In this document: piece after piece, positions 1 to 5,274 of the stretch
Layout of the letters: each line of letters opens with the position of its first letter
How positions within the stretch are numbered: the first letter of the stretch is position 1
From: Acidobacteriota bacterium
Lineage (GTDB): Bacteria > Acidobacteriota > Vicinamibacteria > Vicinamibacterales > CAVVIG01
Direction: 5' to 3'
DNA length: 6,381 bases
NCBI GenBank assembly: GCA_003222555.1
Contig: QHWL01000553.1
Coordinates: 1-6,381, forward strand
Program-made: the position numbers and the translations under genes
Notes under the pieces: model-generated
Databases searched by the model: none
What the model was told of the DNA's origin: nothing
Seen by the model: the letters and a program-made list of their open reading frames with translations, nothing else

Positions 1-130
1 TTCAAAAAGCGAAAACTCTGACGAGCGGCGTAATTTCGGTCCCACGGCACTCGCGAGGCGCGACTCAGAAACCTATCCCAGTCGCGGGCATTCACTTGTC
101 AGTCGTGGACTGGCCGGTTCGGCTCGGCTC

Positions 131-292
131 GGTGCCATCGGGACCATGCGGGCCATCAACAGCGCCCAGGCCAGCTACTACAAGCAATGCAAGGGGTATG
201 CGCCCAATCTTCCGGAATTGAGGAAGGCCGGCGATTTTTTGCGGAGTGATCTGACCGGTTCGGTCACGGTTGTCAGGAGCGGCTACAACATC
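131..292 (+). pseudogene. Fragment resembling a type IV pilin / pseudopilin, both ends missing
   Basis: Frame 2 reads about 54 residues, starting GAIGTMRAINSAQASYYK and ending near SGYNIT. This resembles the region just after the N-terminal helix of bacterial type IV pilins and pseudopilins, where an 'AIGSLRTINSAQ' helix is followed by a Tyr/Cys-containing stretch and a 'SGY' strand. The hallmark prepilin peptidase site and hydrophobic helix (GFTLIE type) are absent: upstream in the same frame the sequence reads unrelated residues with no membrane segment. Downstream the similarity stops at about 292 and an integrase fragment begins in another frame around 312-318. I read this as an internal gene fragment left by recombination. 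The identification rests on remembered family patterns and the piece is short, so it could be wrong. Confidence 0.45.
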
Positions 293-311
293 ACGGACGA
301 TAGGAAACATT

Positions 312-470
312 CTCCGAGTGCCGGTCAAGATCGCCCAGGAGCAACTGGGGCACTCGAGTATCTCGACGACGCTCAACATCTACACGCACGTCGTCGATGC
401 CTCGCACCGCCAGGCGATCGAAGCGCTCGAACGCGAATTGTTCCCAAGTGTTCCCAAATTGCCGGATGGC
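312..470 (+). pseudogene. C-terminal remnant of a tyrosine recombinase (phage-type integrase)
   Basis: Frame 3 encodes VPVKIAQEQLGHSS followed by ISTTLNIYTHVV and then a helical tail ending near ELFPSVPKLPDG. This is the end of a tyrosine recombinase catalytic domain. The LGH histidine (codon 351-353) is the box-C His, and the Tyr of NIYTHV (codon 381-383) is the nucleophile. The upstream catalytic Arg, Lys and HxxR boxes and the N-terminal core-binding domain are missing; the sequence before about 312 is unrelated. The frame stays open past the expected C-terminus, through the antisense of both tRNA genes, to a stop at 720-722, so the original stop is probably lost. Its position head-on to the broken tRNA-Cys fits an integrase once lying next to its tRNA attachment site. 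It cannot be active in this form. Confidence 0.8.
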
Positions 471-489
471 CCCAAGCCAGCCAATTTGG
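454..489. repeat. Inverted repeat (8-bp arms) beside a tandem 9-mer, near the tRNA-Cys scar
   Basis: CCAAATTG at 454-461 and CAATTTGG at 482-489 form perfect 8-bp inverted arms separated by 20 bases. Inside the spacer, TGGC (467-470) and GCCA (476-479) can form a small nested stem. Just upstream, TGTTCCCAA occurs twice, at 439-447 and 449-457. The cluster lies between the integrase remnant and the broken tRNA-Cys, where recombinase arm or core sites of an integrated element would be expected. That role is inference; the repeats themselves are plain in the sequence. Confidence 0.4.
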
Positions 490-509
490 CAAGTCGTGAT
501 TTTCGTGTG

Positions 510-569
510 GGATTTGAACCGGGGGTGGAGGTTTTGCAGACCTCTGCCTTACCGCTTGGCGACGGCGCC
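510..569 (-). pseudogene. Truncated tRNA-Cys (GCA), 3' T-stem and acceptor strand lost
   Basis: Read on the minus strand from 569, the sequence gives acceptor strand GGCGCCG, a D-arm with GCC/GGC stem, an anticodon stem GAGGT/ACCTC around loop CTGCAAA (anticodon GCA), a 4-nt variable loop, T-stem strand CCCGG and T-loop TTCAAAT. After the T-loop only the first two pairing bases (CC) are present. The next bases (CACACG...) cannot pair with the T-stem or with GGCGCCG, where CCGGG then CGGCGCC would be needed. No CCA is found. The gene is therefore correct for about 60 nt and then switches to unrelated DNA, on the side carrying the integrase remnant. It lies 69 bases downstream of tRNA-Gly in the same orientation, an order also seen in the E. 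coli glyW-cysT-leuZ cluster. A functional tRNA-Cys must exist elsewhere if the sequence is correct. Confidence 0.8.
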
Positions 570-635
570 GATCGGACCGGACGGCGGGAATGGGCAAGCC
601 TCACGGCCTGCGCGACATGCGAGGGCAGAAAAAAT

Positions 636-710
636 TGGAGCGGGAAACGGGATTCGAACCCGCGACTTCGACCTTGGCAAGGTCGCACTCTACCACTGAG
701 TTATTCCCGC
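636..710 (-). tRNA. tRNA-Gly (anticodon GCC), with encoded CCA
   Basis: A complete cloverleaf reads from 710 down to 639 (72 nt), followed by an encoded CCA at 638-636. Acceptor strands GCGGGAA and TTCCCGC pair fully. The D-arm contains ACTC/GAGT and the loop AGTGGTA. The anticodon stem CGACC/GGTCG encloses TTGCCAA, giving anticodon GCC. The T-arm GCGGG-TTCGAAT-CCCGT closes with one G-U pair. The discriminator is U73, as in E. coli tRNA-Gly(GCC). It decodes GGC and GGU codons. A plausible promoter lies immediately upstream (721-750), and a truncated tRNA-Cys follows, so the pair was probably one transcript. Confidence 0.97.
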
Positions 711-720
711 TCGACCGCCT

Positions 721-750
721 AAAGTACCACACGGCCGCCTTGGCCTTCAA
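721..750 (-). promoter_or_regulatory. Possible sigma-70 type promoter of tRNA-Gly
   Basis: On the minus strand TTGAAG (745-750) is followed after 18 bases by TACTTT (721-726). These match the TTGACA and TATAAT consensus at 4/6 and 3/6 positions. The predicted start would fall a few bases before the tRNA 5' end at 710. Position and spacing are good and the -10 is weak. It lies in the 93-bp gap after the galT stop codon, where no U-rich terminator is visible, so read-through from galT is also possible. Confidence 0.45.
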
Positions 751-803
751 CCCCGGGCGCACAGATTCGCACCCTCCGACGACCGCGCCGTGCCTTGTCA
801 CAC

Positions 804-1805
804 CTACACCGGCACCGCACGAAGCACGCGTGTCGCCTCTTCGGGCGACGTGGGATTGATGTAGAACCCGGTCCCCCACTCGAAGCCCGCGACCTTGGTG
901 AGCTTCGGCATGAGCTCTAGATGCCAGTGATAAAAATCGGTCGTCTCCTCCGAAAACGGGGAGCTGTGGATGATGAGATTGTACGGCGGCGATTCGAGCG
1001 CGCGGTTGACGCGCATCAACACGGCCTTGAGGAGCCGCGCCAGACCCTCGTACTCGTGCCGCGGCGCGTCCTCGAACCGGGCCGCATGACGCCGCGGCAA
1101 CAGCCACGTCTCGAACGGAAACCGCGGCGCGTAGGGCGAGAGCGCCACGATGTCGGCGTTTTCCTGGATGACCCGACGCCCGGTATCGATTTCCTGATGC
1201 ACGATGTCGCAGAAGACGCAGCGCTCCTTGGTCGCAAAGTGCCGCCGCGCGCCCTCGACTTCTTCACGAACGAAATCGGGGACGACCGGCAGCGCGATGA
1301 GCTGCGAGTGCGTGTGCTCGAGGCTGGCCCCGGCGGCGGCGCCATGGTTCTTGAAGATGAGGATGTACCGGAACCGGCGGTCCTGCTTGAGATCGAGCAC
1401 GCGCTCGCGAAACGCCCACAGCACGCGCTCGATCTCAGGCTCGGACATCGATGCCAGCGTCTTGCCGTGATCCGGCGTCTCGATGATCACTTCGTGCGCC
1501 CCGATGCCGTTCATCCGATCGAACATCCCCTCCGCTTCGCGATCGAGCCCTCCTTCGACCTGGAGCGCAGGGAACTTATTCGGCACGACCCGCAAGTCCC
1601 AGTTCGGCGAATTCGGCGCCCCGCCGTTCTGGCGGTACGCCAGCACCTCGGGCGGCGTGAGGTCCTCTCGACCCACACACAACGGGCAGACGCCGGTGCC
1701 GACCAGGGCCGGCCGCTCGAGCCGGAAGTCACTTGGCCGCTTCCGCCGCTCGGTAGAGATGATGACCCAGCGGCCCGTGACGGGATCTTTTCGAAGTTCA
1801 GGCAC
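804..1805 (-). CDS. galT: Galactose-1-phosphate uridylyltransferase
   Basis: 333 aa, close to the usual length of bacterial GalT. The cytosolic enzyme swaps UMP between UDP-glucose and galactose-1-phosphate in the Leloir pathway. It has the two HIT-like halves of the family. Zinc ligands by analogy with E. coli are C40, C43, H113 (in PDHGKTL) and H164. The active-site HxHxQ reads HTHSQ at 164-168, with H166 as the nucleophile that carries the uridylyl group; Thr replaces the Pro of the E. coli HPH. The second half keeps a CxxC pair (C196, C199) and HWHLE (293-297), and ends with the typical GFYINPTSPEEA tail. The start is GTG (1803-1805), giving MPELRKDPVTGRWVIIS, the usual N-terminus. No Shine-Dalgarno sequence is seen; the leader is pyrimidine-rich because a 7-bp tandem repeat begins 13 bases upstream. 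No other gal gene is in the window. Confidence 0.95.
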   Translation of the reverse strand: MPELRKDPVTGRWVIISTERRKRPSDFRLERPALVGTGVCPLCVGREDLTPPEVLAYRQNGGAPNSPNWDLRVVPNKFPALQVEGGLDREAEGMFDRMNGIGAHEVIIETPDHGKTLASMSEPEIERVLWAFRERVLDLKQDRRFRYILIFKNHGAAAGASLEHTHSQLIALPVVPDFVREEVEGARRHFATKERCVFCDIVHQEIDTGRRVIQENADIVALSPYAPRFPFETWLLPRRHAARFEDAPRHEYEGLARLLKAVLMRVNRALESPPYNLIIHSSPFSEETTDFYHWHLELMPKLTKVAGFEWGTGFYINPTSPEEATRVLRAVPV

Positions 1806-1817
1806 AGAGAGAACTTT

Positions 1818-1866
1818 AAAAGTCAGAAAGTAAAAGGCAAAAGTGAGAAGGCAAAAGGCACAAGTT
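1818..1866. repeat. 7-bp tandem repeat array (seven degenerate units, AAAAGGC-like)
   Basis: On the plus strand the units read AAAAGTC, AGAAAGT, AAAAGGC, AAAAGTG, AGAAGGC, AAAAGGC and ACAAGTT without gaps. The array ends 13 bases before the galT start codon, so the galT message would carry a U/C-rich leader of about 50 nt. It is strongly purine-biased on one strand and unlike the GC-rich coding DNA around it. I recall similar AAAAGT/AAAAGGC runs in intergenic DNA of related bacteria, but have not checked this. Confidence 0.85.
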
Positions 1867-1870
1867 AGAC

Positions 1871-1906
1871 GTCACACCCTAACACGTGATGCCAAACGCA
1901 TTTCGA
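1871..1906. repeat. 36-bp direct repeat, upstream-of-galT copy
   Basis: This block aligns without gaps to 1991-2026 at 28 of 36 positions, including an identical run GCCAAACGCATT. The two copies are exactly 120 bases apart. The second copy contains the last codons and stop of yraN, so this one may be a decayed duplicate of the yraN 3' end, or both may be copies of a dispersed repeat. Confidence 0.6.
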
Positions 1907-1908
1907 GG

Positions 1909-1971
1909 CCACGAATCGCTCTTGTGCAAAATCATTTTCGTGATCTTCGTGGTTCTTCGTGCCTTCGTGAT
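1909..1971. repeat. TTCGTG-rich degenerate palindromic repeat
   Basis: TTCGTG occurs four times, starting at 1937, 1946, 1956 and 1964 (spacings 9, 10 and 8). CCACGAA at 1909-1915 is the exact reverse complement of TTCGTGG at 1946-1952, so one arm of near-tandem units faces a shorter, decayed arm across an A/T-rich centre. Read on the minus strand one frame gives HEGTKNHEDHEN, the kind of spurious peptide produced by such repeats. Same general design as the 9-bp-unit palindrome at 2443-2523, with a different unit. Confidence 0.6.
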
Positions 1972-1990
1972 AAGCCCGCAGAGCTCGCAA

Positions 1991-2026
1991 GTCACATCTT
2001 AAAACGACGCGCCAAACGCATTCCGA
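1991..2026. repeat. 36-bp direct repeat, copy overlapping the yraN 3' end
   Basis: Second copy of the 36-bp repeat at 1871-1906 (28/36 identical, offset 120). It spans the yraN stop codon and its last eight sense codons (RNAFGASF). The NAF residues are typical of the YraN C-terminus, which suggests this is the native copy and the other the derivative. Confidence 0.6.
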
Positions 2027-2367
2027 TGGATCTCGATGACGGGGCGGCCGGCCTCGAGCTGGATCGACACCACGTCGAAGCGACAGGGACACTCCGACAG
2101 CCGATGGCGCATCAAGTACTCGAGCGCCAGTTGCACGATCCGCCGGCGCTTCAGGCCCGTGACCGCCTCGGCCGCGCCGCCGAACCAGCGGCCATCGCGC
2201 GTCTTGACTTCGACGAAGACGAGGGTGGGACCATCGCGCGCAACGATGTCCAATTCTCCACCGCGGCGGCGGTAGCGGCGCGCAACGATTGCGTACCCGC
2301 GGCGTTCCAGCTCACGACAGGCCAGATCTTCGCCCATTTTCCCGAGCGTGATTCGTGCGTTACCCAT
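1999..2367 (-). CDS. yraN: UPF0102 / YraN family nuclease-fold protein
   Basis: 122 aa, a normal length for the family. YraN proteins have a Holliday-junction-resolvase-like PD-(D/E)XK fold and are thought to act on DNA, but their exact role is unsettled. The signature is present: an N-terminal helix GEDLACRELERRGY (12-25), the GGELDIVARDG strand with E38 and D40, then LVFVEVKTR with E53 and K55 as the ExK part of the catalytic core, and RFDVVSI (96-102). The ATG at 2365-2367 gives the usual short N-terminus before LGKMGEDLA. No convincing Shine-Dalgarno is seen. It is the downstream neighbour of the aminotransferase, separated by 146 bases filled with two hairpin-forming repeats, so it may be expressed less than the genes before it. 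The 3' end lies inside one copy of a 36-bp direct repeat. Confidence 0.93.
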   Translation of the reverse strand: MGNARITLGKMGEDLACRELERRGYAIVARRYRRRGGELDIVARDGPTLVFVEVKTRDGRWFGGAAEAVTGLKRRRIVQLALEYLMRHRLSECPCRFDVVSIQLEAGRPVIEIHRNAFGASF

Positions 2368-2400
2368 GAACCGTCAGGTGCTGCAAAAGCTCTACCAGTC

Positions 2401-2439
2401 TACGTCAGCGGAAGTCCGGCAGAAGCCGGACGCCACGTA
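2401..2439. repeat. Short hairpin repeat in the yraN leader
   Basis: GTCCGGC (2414-2420) and GCCGGAC (2425-2431) form a perfect 7-bp stem with a 4-nt loop AGAA. The outer arms TACGT (2401-2405) and ACGTA (2435-2439) also pair. It sits 34 bases upstream of the yraN start codon and three bases from the long palindrome at 2443-2523. One plus-strand frame reads VRQKPDATYQ, close to the VRLKPDTTY-type peptides I recall from spurious ORFs in acidobacterial genomes. This suggests a dispersed intergenic repeat. There is no U-tract, so it is not a standard terminator. Confidence 0.7.
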
Positions 2440-2442
2440 CCA

Positions 2443-2523
2443 ACGACAATCAACGCAGAGACCGCGGAGAACGCAGAGAAAACAATACTCTGCGAGCTCT
2501 GCGCGCTCTGCGTTCAATGTCGT
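2443..2523. repeat. 81-nt palindrome made of 9-bp units, overlapping the aminotransferase stop codon
   Basis: The left arm has three 9-bp units, AACGCAGAG, ACCGCGGAG and AACGCAGAG (2452-2478). After a 9-nt loop (AAAACAATA), the right arm has CTCTGCGAG, CTCTGCGCG and CTCTGCGTT (2488-2514). With flanking bases, 29 of 36 positions pair by Watson-Crick rules between 2443-2478 and 2488-2523, and the outermost 9-bp units pair perfectly. The stop codon of the aminotransferase (TGA, 2514-2516) and its final codons lie inside the right arm. In the minus-strand transcript this would fold at the gene's 3' end, where it could block 3' exonucleases or slow read-through to yraN. It lacks a terminal U-run. 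Confidence 0.85.
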
Positions 2524-3818
2524 GTCTTCTCCACCTCGCTCAACGCTTCGTCGAAGATCCGGACGGCCGTGTCGGCCTGCTCCCGCGTGAGCACGAGCGG
2601 GGGCGAGAAGCGAATCGCATTCTTCCCAGCCCCGAGCAGCAGGAGCCCCCGCGCGAATGCCGCAGCGACGGCCGCGTCGCGCTCTTCGCTCGCGCGCTCC
2701 TTGGTGCGACGATCGCGCACGAGCTCGACTCCAATCATCAAGCCGCGCCCGCGGACGTCGCCGATGAGCGGATGCGTCGCGGCCAGCGATTTCAGGCCGG
2801 CCATCAAATGGCTTCCGACCTCCGCCGCGTTTGCGACGAGCCTCTCCTTGAGCAGCTTCAACGTCGCGAGCGCCGCCGCGCACGACACCGGGTTGCCGCC
2901 GAAGGTGCTGGCATGCGCGCCGGGCGGCCACGTCATGAGGCCGGCGCGCGCCACGGCGATGCCGAGCGGCATGCCCGACGCAATTCCCTTGGCGATCGCG
3001 ATCATGTCCGGCCGGACACCCGTGTGCTCGATCGCGAACATCTTTCCGGTTCGGCCCATGCCCGACTGCACTTCGTCGGCAACAAGCAGAATGCCGTGGC
3101 TCTTCGTCAACTCGCGAAGCCGCTCCAAAAACTGATCGGGCGCGACGATATAGCCGCCTTCGCCCTGAATGGGCTCGACCACGATCGCCGCAACTTCCTC
3201 GGGCGAGACCAAGTGCAGGAACAGCTGGTGTTCGAGGTACTCGAGACACTCGGCCGCGCAGTTTTCCGCCTTGAGTCCCAGAGGACACCGATAGCAATCC
3301 GGATACGGCGCGTGATAGACGCCGGGCATCATCGGCCCGAAGCCTCGCCGCTGAATCGTCTTGCTGGCCGTCAGCGCCAGCGATCCCATCGTGCGGCCGT
3401 GGAAGGCGCCGAGAAACGCGATGATGAGCTTGATGCACGCCTCGACCGCCTCGGTCCCCGAGTTGCCGAAAAACGATCGCACGCCGCCGTCGATGGGCGC
3501 CACCGCCGCCAGCTCCTCGGCCAGCCGCACCTGCGGCTCGTAGTAGAAGTCGGTTCCCGACATGTGGACGAACCGCTGGGCCTGCTCCAGGATGGCCTTG
3601 ACGACCTCGGGGTGGGAGTGGCCGGTGGAGTTCACGGCGATGCCTGCAGTGCAATCGAGAAACACGTTGCCGTCGACATCCTCGACGACCGCGCCCGAAC
3701 CCCGTTCGATCACCAGCGGGTAACTGCGCGTGTAGGACGGCGAGACGACGATCGCGTCACGGTCGATGAGGGCTTTGGCTTTGGGTCCGGGAAGTGCGGT
3801 ACGAATGTGTGGAATCAT
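2514..3818 (-). CDS. Class-III PLP-dependent aminotransferase (GabT / acetylornithine aminotransferase-like)
   Basis: 434 aa. Fold-type I transaminases of this class move the amino group of omega-amino acids (4-aminobutyrate, ornithine or lysine type substrates) to 2-oxo acids. Visible hallmarks: phosphate-binding GNSGTEA (118-124), F139-H140 of FHGRT stacking near PLP, E215 of VVEPIQGEGG, D248 of LLVADEVQSG contacting the pyridine nitrogen, Schiff-base K277 in IAIAKGIASG, TFGGNP (305-310), and R403 of IRFSPP as a candidate carboxylate binder. The ATG at 3816-3818 (MIPHIRTALPGPKAKAL) fits the subfamily start and leaves 11 bases after the cysS stop, so co-transcription with cysS is likely. Odd points: the segment between IK (129-130) and IAF (133-135) is about 9 residues shorter than in E. 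coli GabT as I recall it, and a four-Cys stretch occurs at 175-191. Substrate is not predictable from the sequence. Confidence 0.9.
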   Translation of the reverse strand: MIPHIRTALPGPKAKALIDRDAIVVSPSYTRSYPLVIERGSGAVVEDVDGNVFLDCTAGIAVNSTGHSHPEVVKAILEQAQRFVHMSGTDFYYEPQVRLAEELAAVAPIDGGVRSFFGNSGTEAVEACIKLIIAFLGAFHGRTMGSLALTASKTIQRRGFGPMMPGVYHAPYPDCYRCPLGLKAENCAAECLEYLEHQLFLHLVSPEEVAAIVVEPIQGEGGYIVAPDQFLERLRELTKSHGILLVADEVQSGMGRTGKMFAIEHTGVRPDMIAIAKGIASGMPLGIAVARAGLMTWPPGAHASTFGGNPVSCAAALATLKLLKERLVANAAEVGSHLMAGLKSLAATHPLIGDVRGRGLMIGVELVRDRRTKERASEERDAAVAAAFARGLLLLGAGKNAIRFSPPLVLTREQADTAVRIFDEALSEVEKTRH

Positions 3819-3829
3819 TTCGTGTCTTG

Positions 3830-5248
3830 TCACTTCCGTTTCCACCGCGTGCTGCCGGCGCTGTCCTCGAGAAGCACCCCGCGTGCCGCCAGATCGTCTC
3901 GGATGCGATCGGCCGCGGCGAAGTCCCGGCGGCGCCGTGCGGCGTGGCGATCCTCGATGCGCCGCTCGATCTCCTCCACCGGCACGGGCGGTTTCTGGTC
4001 CTCGGCGCGGCGAAGGGACAGAACGCCGAGGACGCCGTCGAACTCGTCGAACGCGGCGCGAATCAGGGTCGCATCGCCGGCGCCGATTTCGCGGGCGTCG
4101 ATGGCCGAATTGAGCGCGCGCACCAATTCGAACATCGCGCCGAGCGCGGCGGCCGTGTTCAGATCGTCCCGCATCGCAGTGGCAAACGCGGTTCGCGCCG
4201 CTTCGACGCGCGCCGCAATGTCGGGATGCGCCCCGGGACCGTTGACTGCGTCCAAGCGCGAGAGAAAATCGGTGAGCCGGCGGAGCGCTTCCTCCGCCTG
4301 ACCGAGGCTCGCCCACGTGAAGTTCAACTGCTTGCGGTAATGGGCCGACAGCAGCAGATACCGCACGGCGGACGGACGAAAGCCGCGGGCGATGATGTCG
4401 GGAATGGTGTACGTATTCCCGAGCGATTTCGACATCTTCTGCTCGTCGACGATCAGGTACTCGACGTGAACCCAGAACCGCGCGAACGGCTTGCCCGTCG
4501 CGCCCTCGCTCTGTGCAATCTCGTTCTCGTGATGGGGGAACACGAGATCGATGCCGCCGGCGTGGATGTCGAGGGGGGGCGGCCCGAGCAGACGCAGCGC
4601 CATCGCCGAGCATTCGAGGTGCCACCCGGGTCGTCCCGGCCCCGTACCGAAATCCCACGCGGGCTCCCCCGGCTTGGTGGCTTTCCAGAGCACGAAATCG
4701 CGCGCGTCCTCCTTCTCGTAACTGTCGGAGTCCACGCGCGCGCCGGCCTTCATGCCCCCGTGATCGAGCCGGGCCAGGTGCCCGTACTGGGGCATCGTCG
4801 AGATCCTGAAATAGACGGAGCCGTCGCTGCGGTACGCATGGCCCTGCTTCTCGAGCGTGCCGACGATTTCGGCCATCGCGCGCAGATTCGTCTCGTCGGT
4901 CGCACGCGGATTCTCCTCGACCTCTTCGAGACCGAGCGCCCGCGCGTCCTCGCGGAACGCCGCGATGTACTGGTCGGTGTAAGGTCGAAGATCCATCCCC
5001 GCCTGTTGCGCGCCGACGATCGTACGGTCGTCGACGTCGGTGAAGTTCATCACCTGCTTCACCCGGTAGCCGAGCAGGTACTTCAGCGTTCGGCGGAGAA
5101 CGTCCACGCAGATGAAGGTGCGAAAGTTGCCGATGTGCCCGCGCGCATACACGGTGGGGCCGCAGGTATACATGCGGACGGTGTGGTCGAGGCTCGGCGC
5201 GAACGCTTCTTCGGTGCGTGTGAGAGTGTTGTACAGACGCATCGTCAT
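3830..5248 (-). CDS. cysS: Cysteinyl-tRNA synthetase
   Basis: 472 aa, close to the family norm (E. coli 461). This class-I enzyme charges tRNA-Cys with cysteine in the cytosol. N-terminal MYTCGPTVY contains the zinc ligand C29; the HIGH motif appears as HIGN (38-41). The other zinc ligands by homology are C213 (WHLECSAMA), H239 and E243 (FPHHENE), which make the enzyme selective for the Cys thiol without editing. KMSKS is at 271-275, followed by the helical DALR-like and anticodon-binding region, with the DFAAADRIRDDLAARGV motif near the C-terminus. Two starts are possible, ATG at 5246-5248 or ATG at 5240-5242; neither has a clear Shine-Dalgarno. The leader folds into a strong GC hairpin (5275-5295). 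The gene is followed after 11 bases by the aminotransferase. No T-box leader is visible. Confidence 0.97.
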   Translation of the reverse strand: MTMRLYNTLTRTEEAFAPSLDHTVRMYTCGPTVYARGHIGNFRTFICVDVLRRTLKYLLGYRVKQVMNFTDVDDRTIVGAQQAGMDLRPYTDQYIAAFREDARALGLEEVEENPRATDETNLRAMAEIVGTLEKQGHAYRSDGSVYFRISTMPQYGHLARLDHGGMKAGARVDSDSYEKEDARDFVLWKATKPGEPAWDFGTGPGRPGWHLECSAMALRLLGPPPLDIHAGGIDLVFPHHENEIAQSEGATGKPFARFWVHVEYLIVDEQKMSKSLGNTYTIPDIIARGFRPSAVRYLLLSAHYRKQLNFTWASLGQAEEALRRLTDFLSRLDAVNGPGAHPDIAARVEAARTAFATAMRDDLNTAAALGAMFELVRALNSAIDAREIGAGDATLIRAAFDEFDGVLGVLSLRRAEDQKPPVPVEEIERRIEDRHAARRRRDFAAADRIRDDLAARGVLLEDSAGSTRWKRK

Positions 5249-5274
5249 GCGGCGGAGCCAAGAGGCCCTCGGGC

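Noticed and set aside
1..130. Possible end of a protein (FKKRKL then stop) or start of another element
   Set aside because: Too short, no motif in any frame on either strand; nothing supportable.
270..722. 150-aa open frame carrying the integrase end
   Set aside because: Only about 312-470 resembles an integrase. The remainder is the antisense of a tRNA-Cys remnant and tRNA-Gly (the GFEP / DSNPR type peptide of reversed tRNA genes), so it is not an intact gene.
711..803. Intrinsic terminator after galT
   Set aside because: No GC stem followed by a U-run on the minus strand; the gap holds the tRNA promoter candidate instead.
921..1868. 315-aa plus-strand frame opposite galT
   Set aside because: Composition is that of an antisense shadow, and galT on the other strand is complete with all its motifs.
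1818..2514. Possible CRISPR array
   Set aside because: Repeat units are 7-9 bp, contiguous or palindromic, with no 20-40 bp unique spacers between identical repeats and no cas genes.
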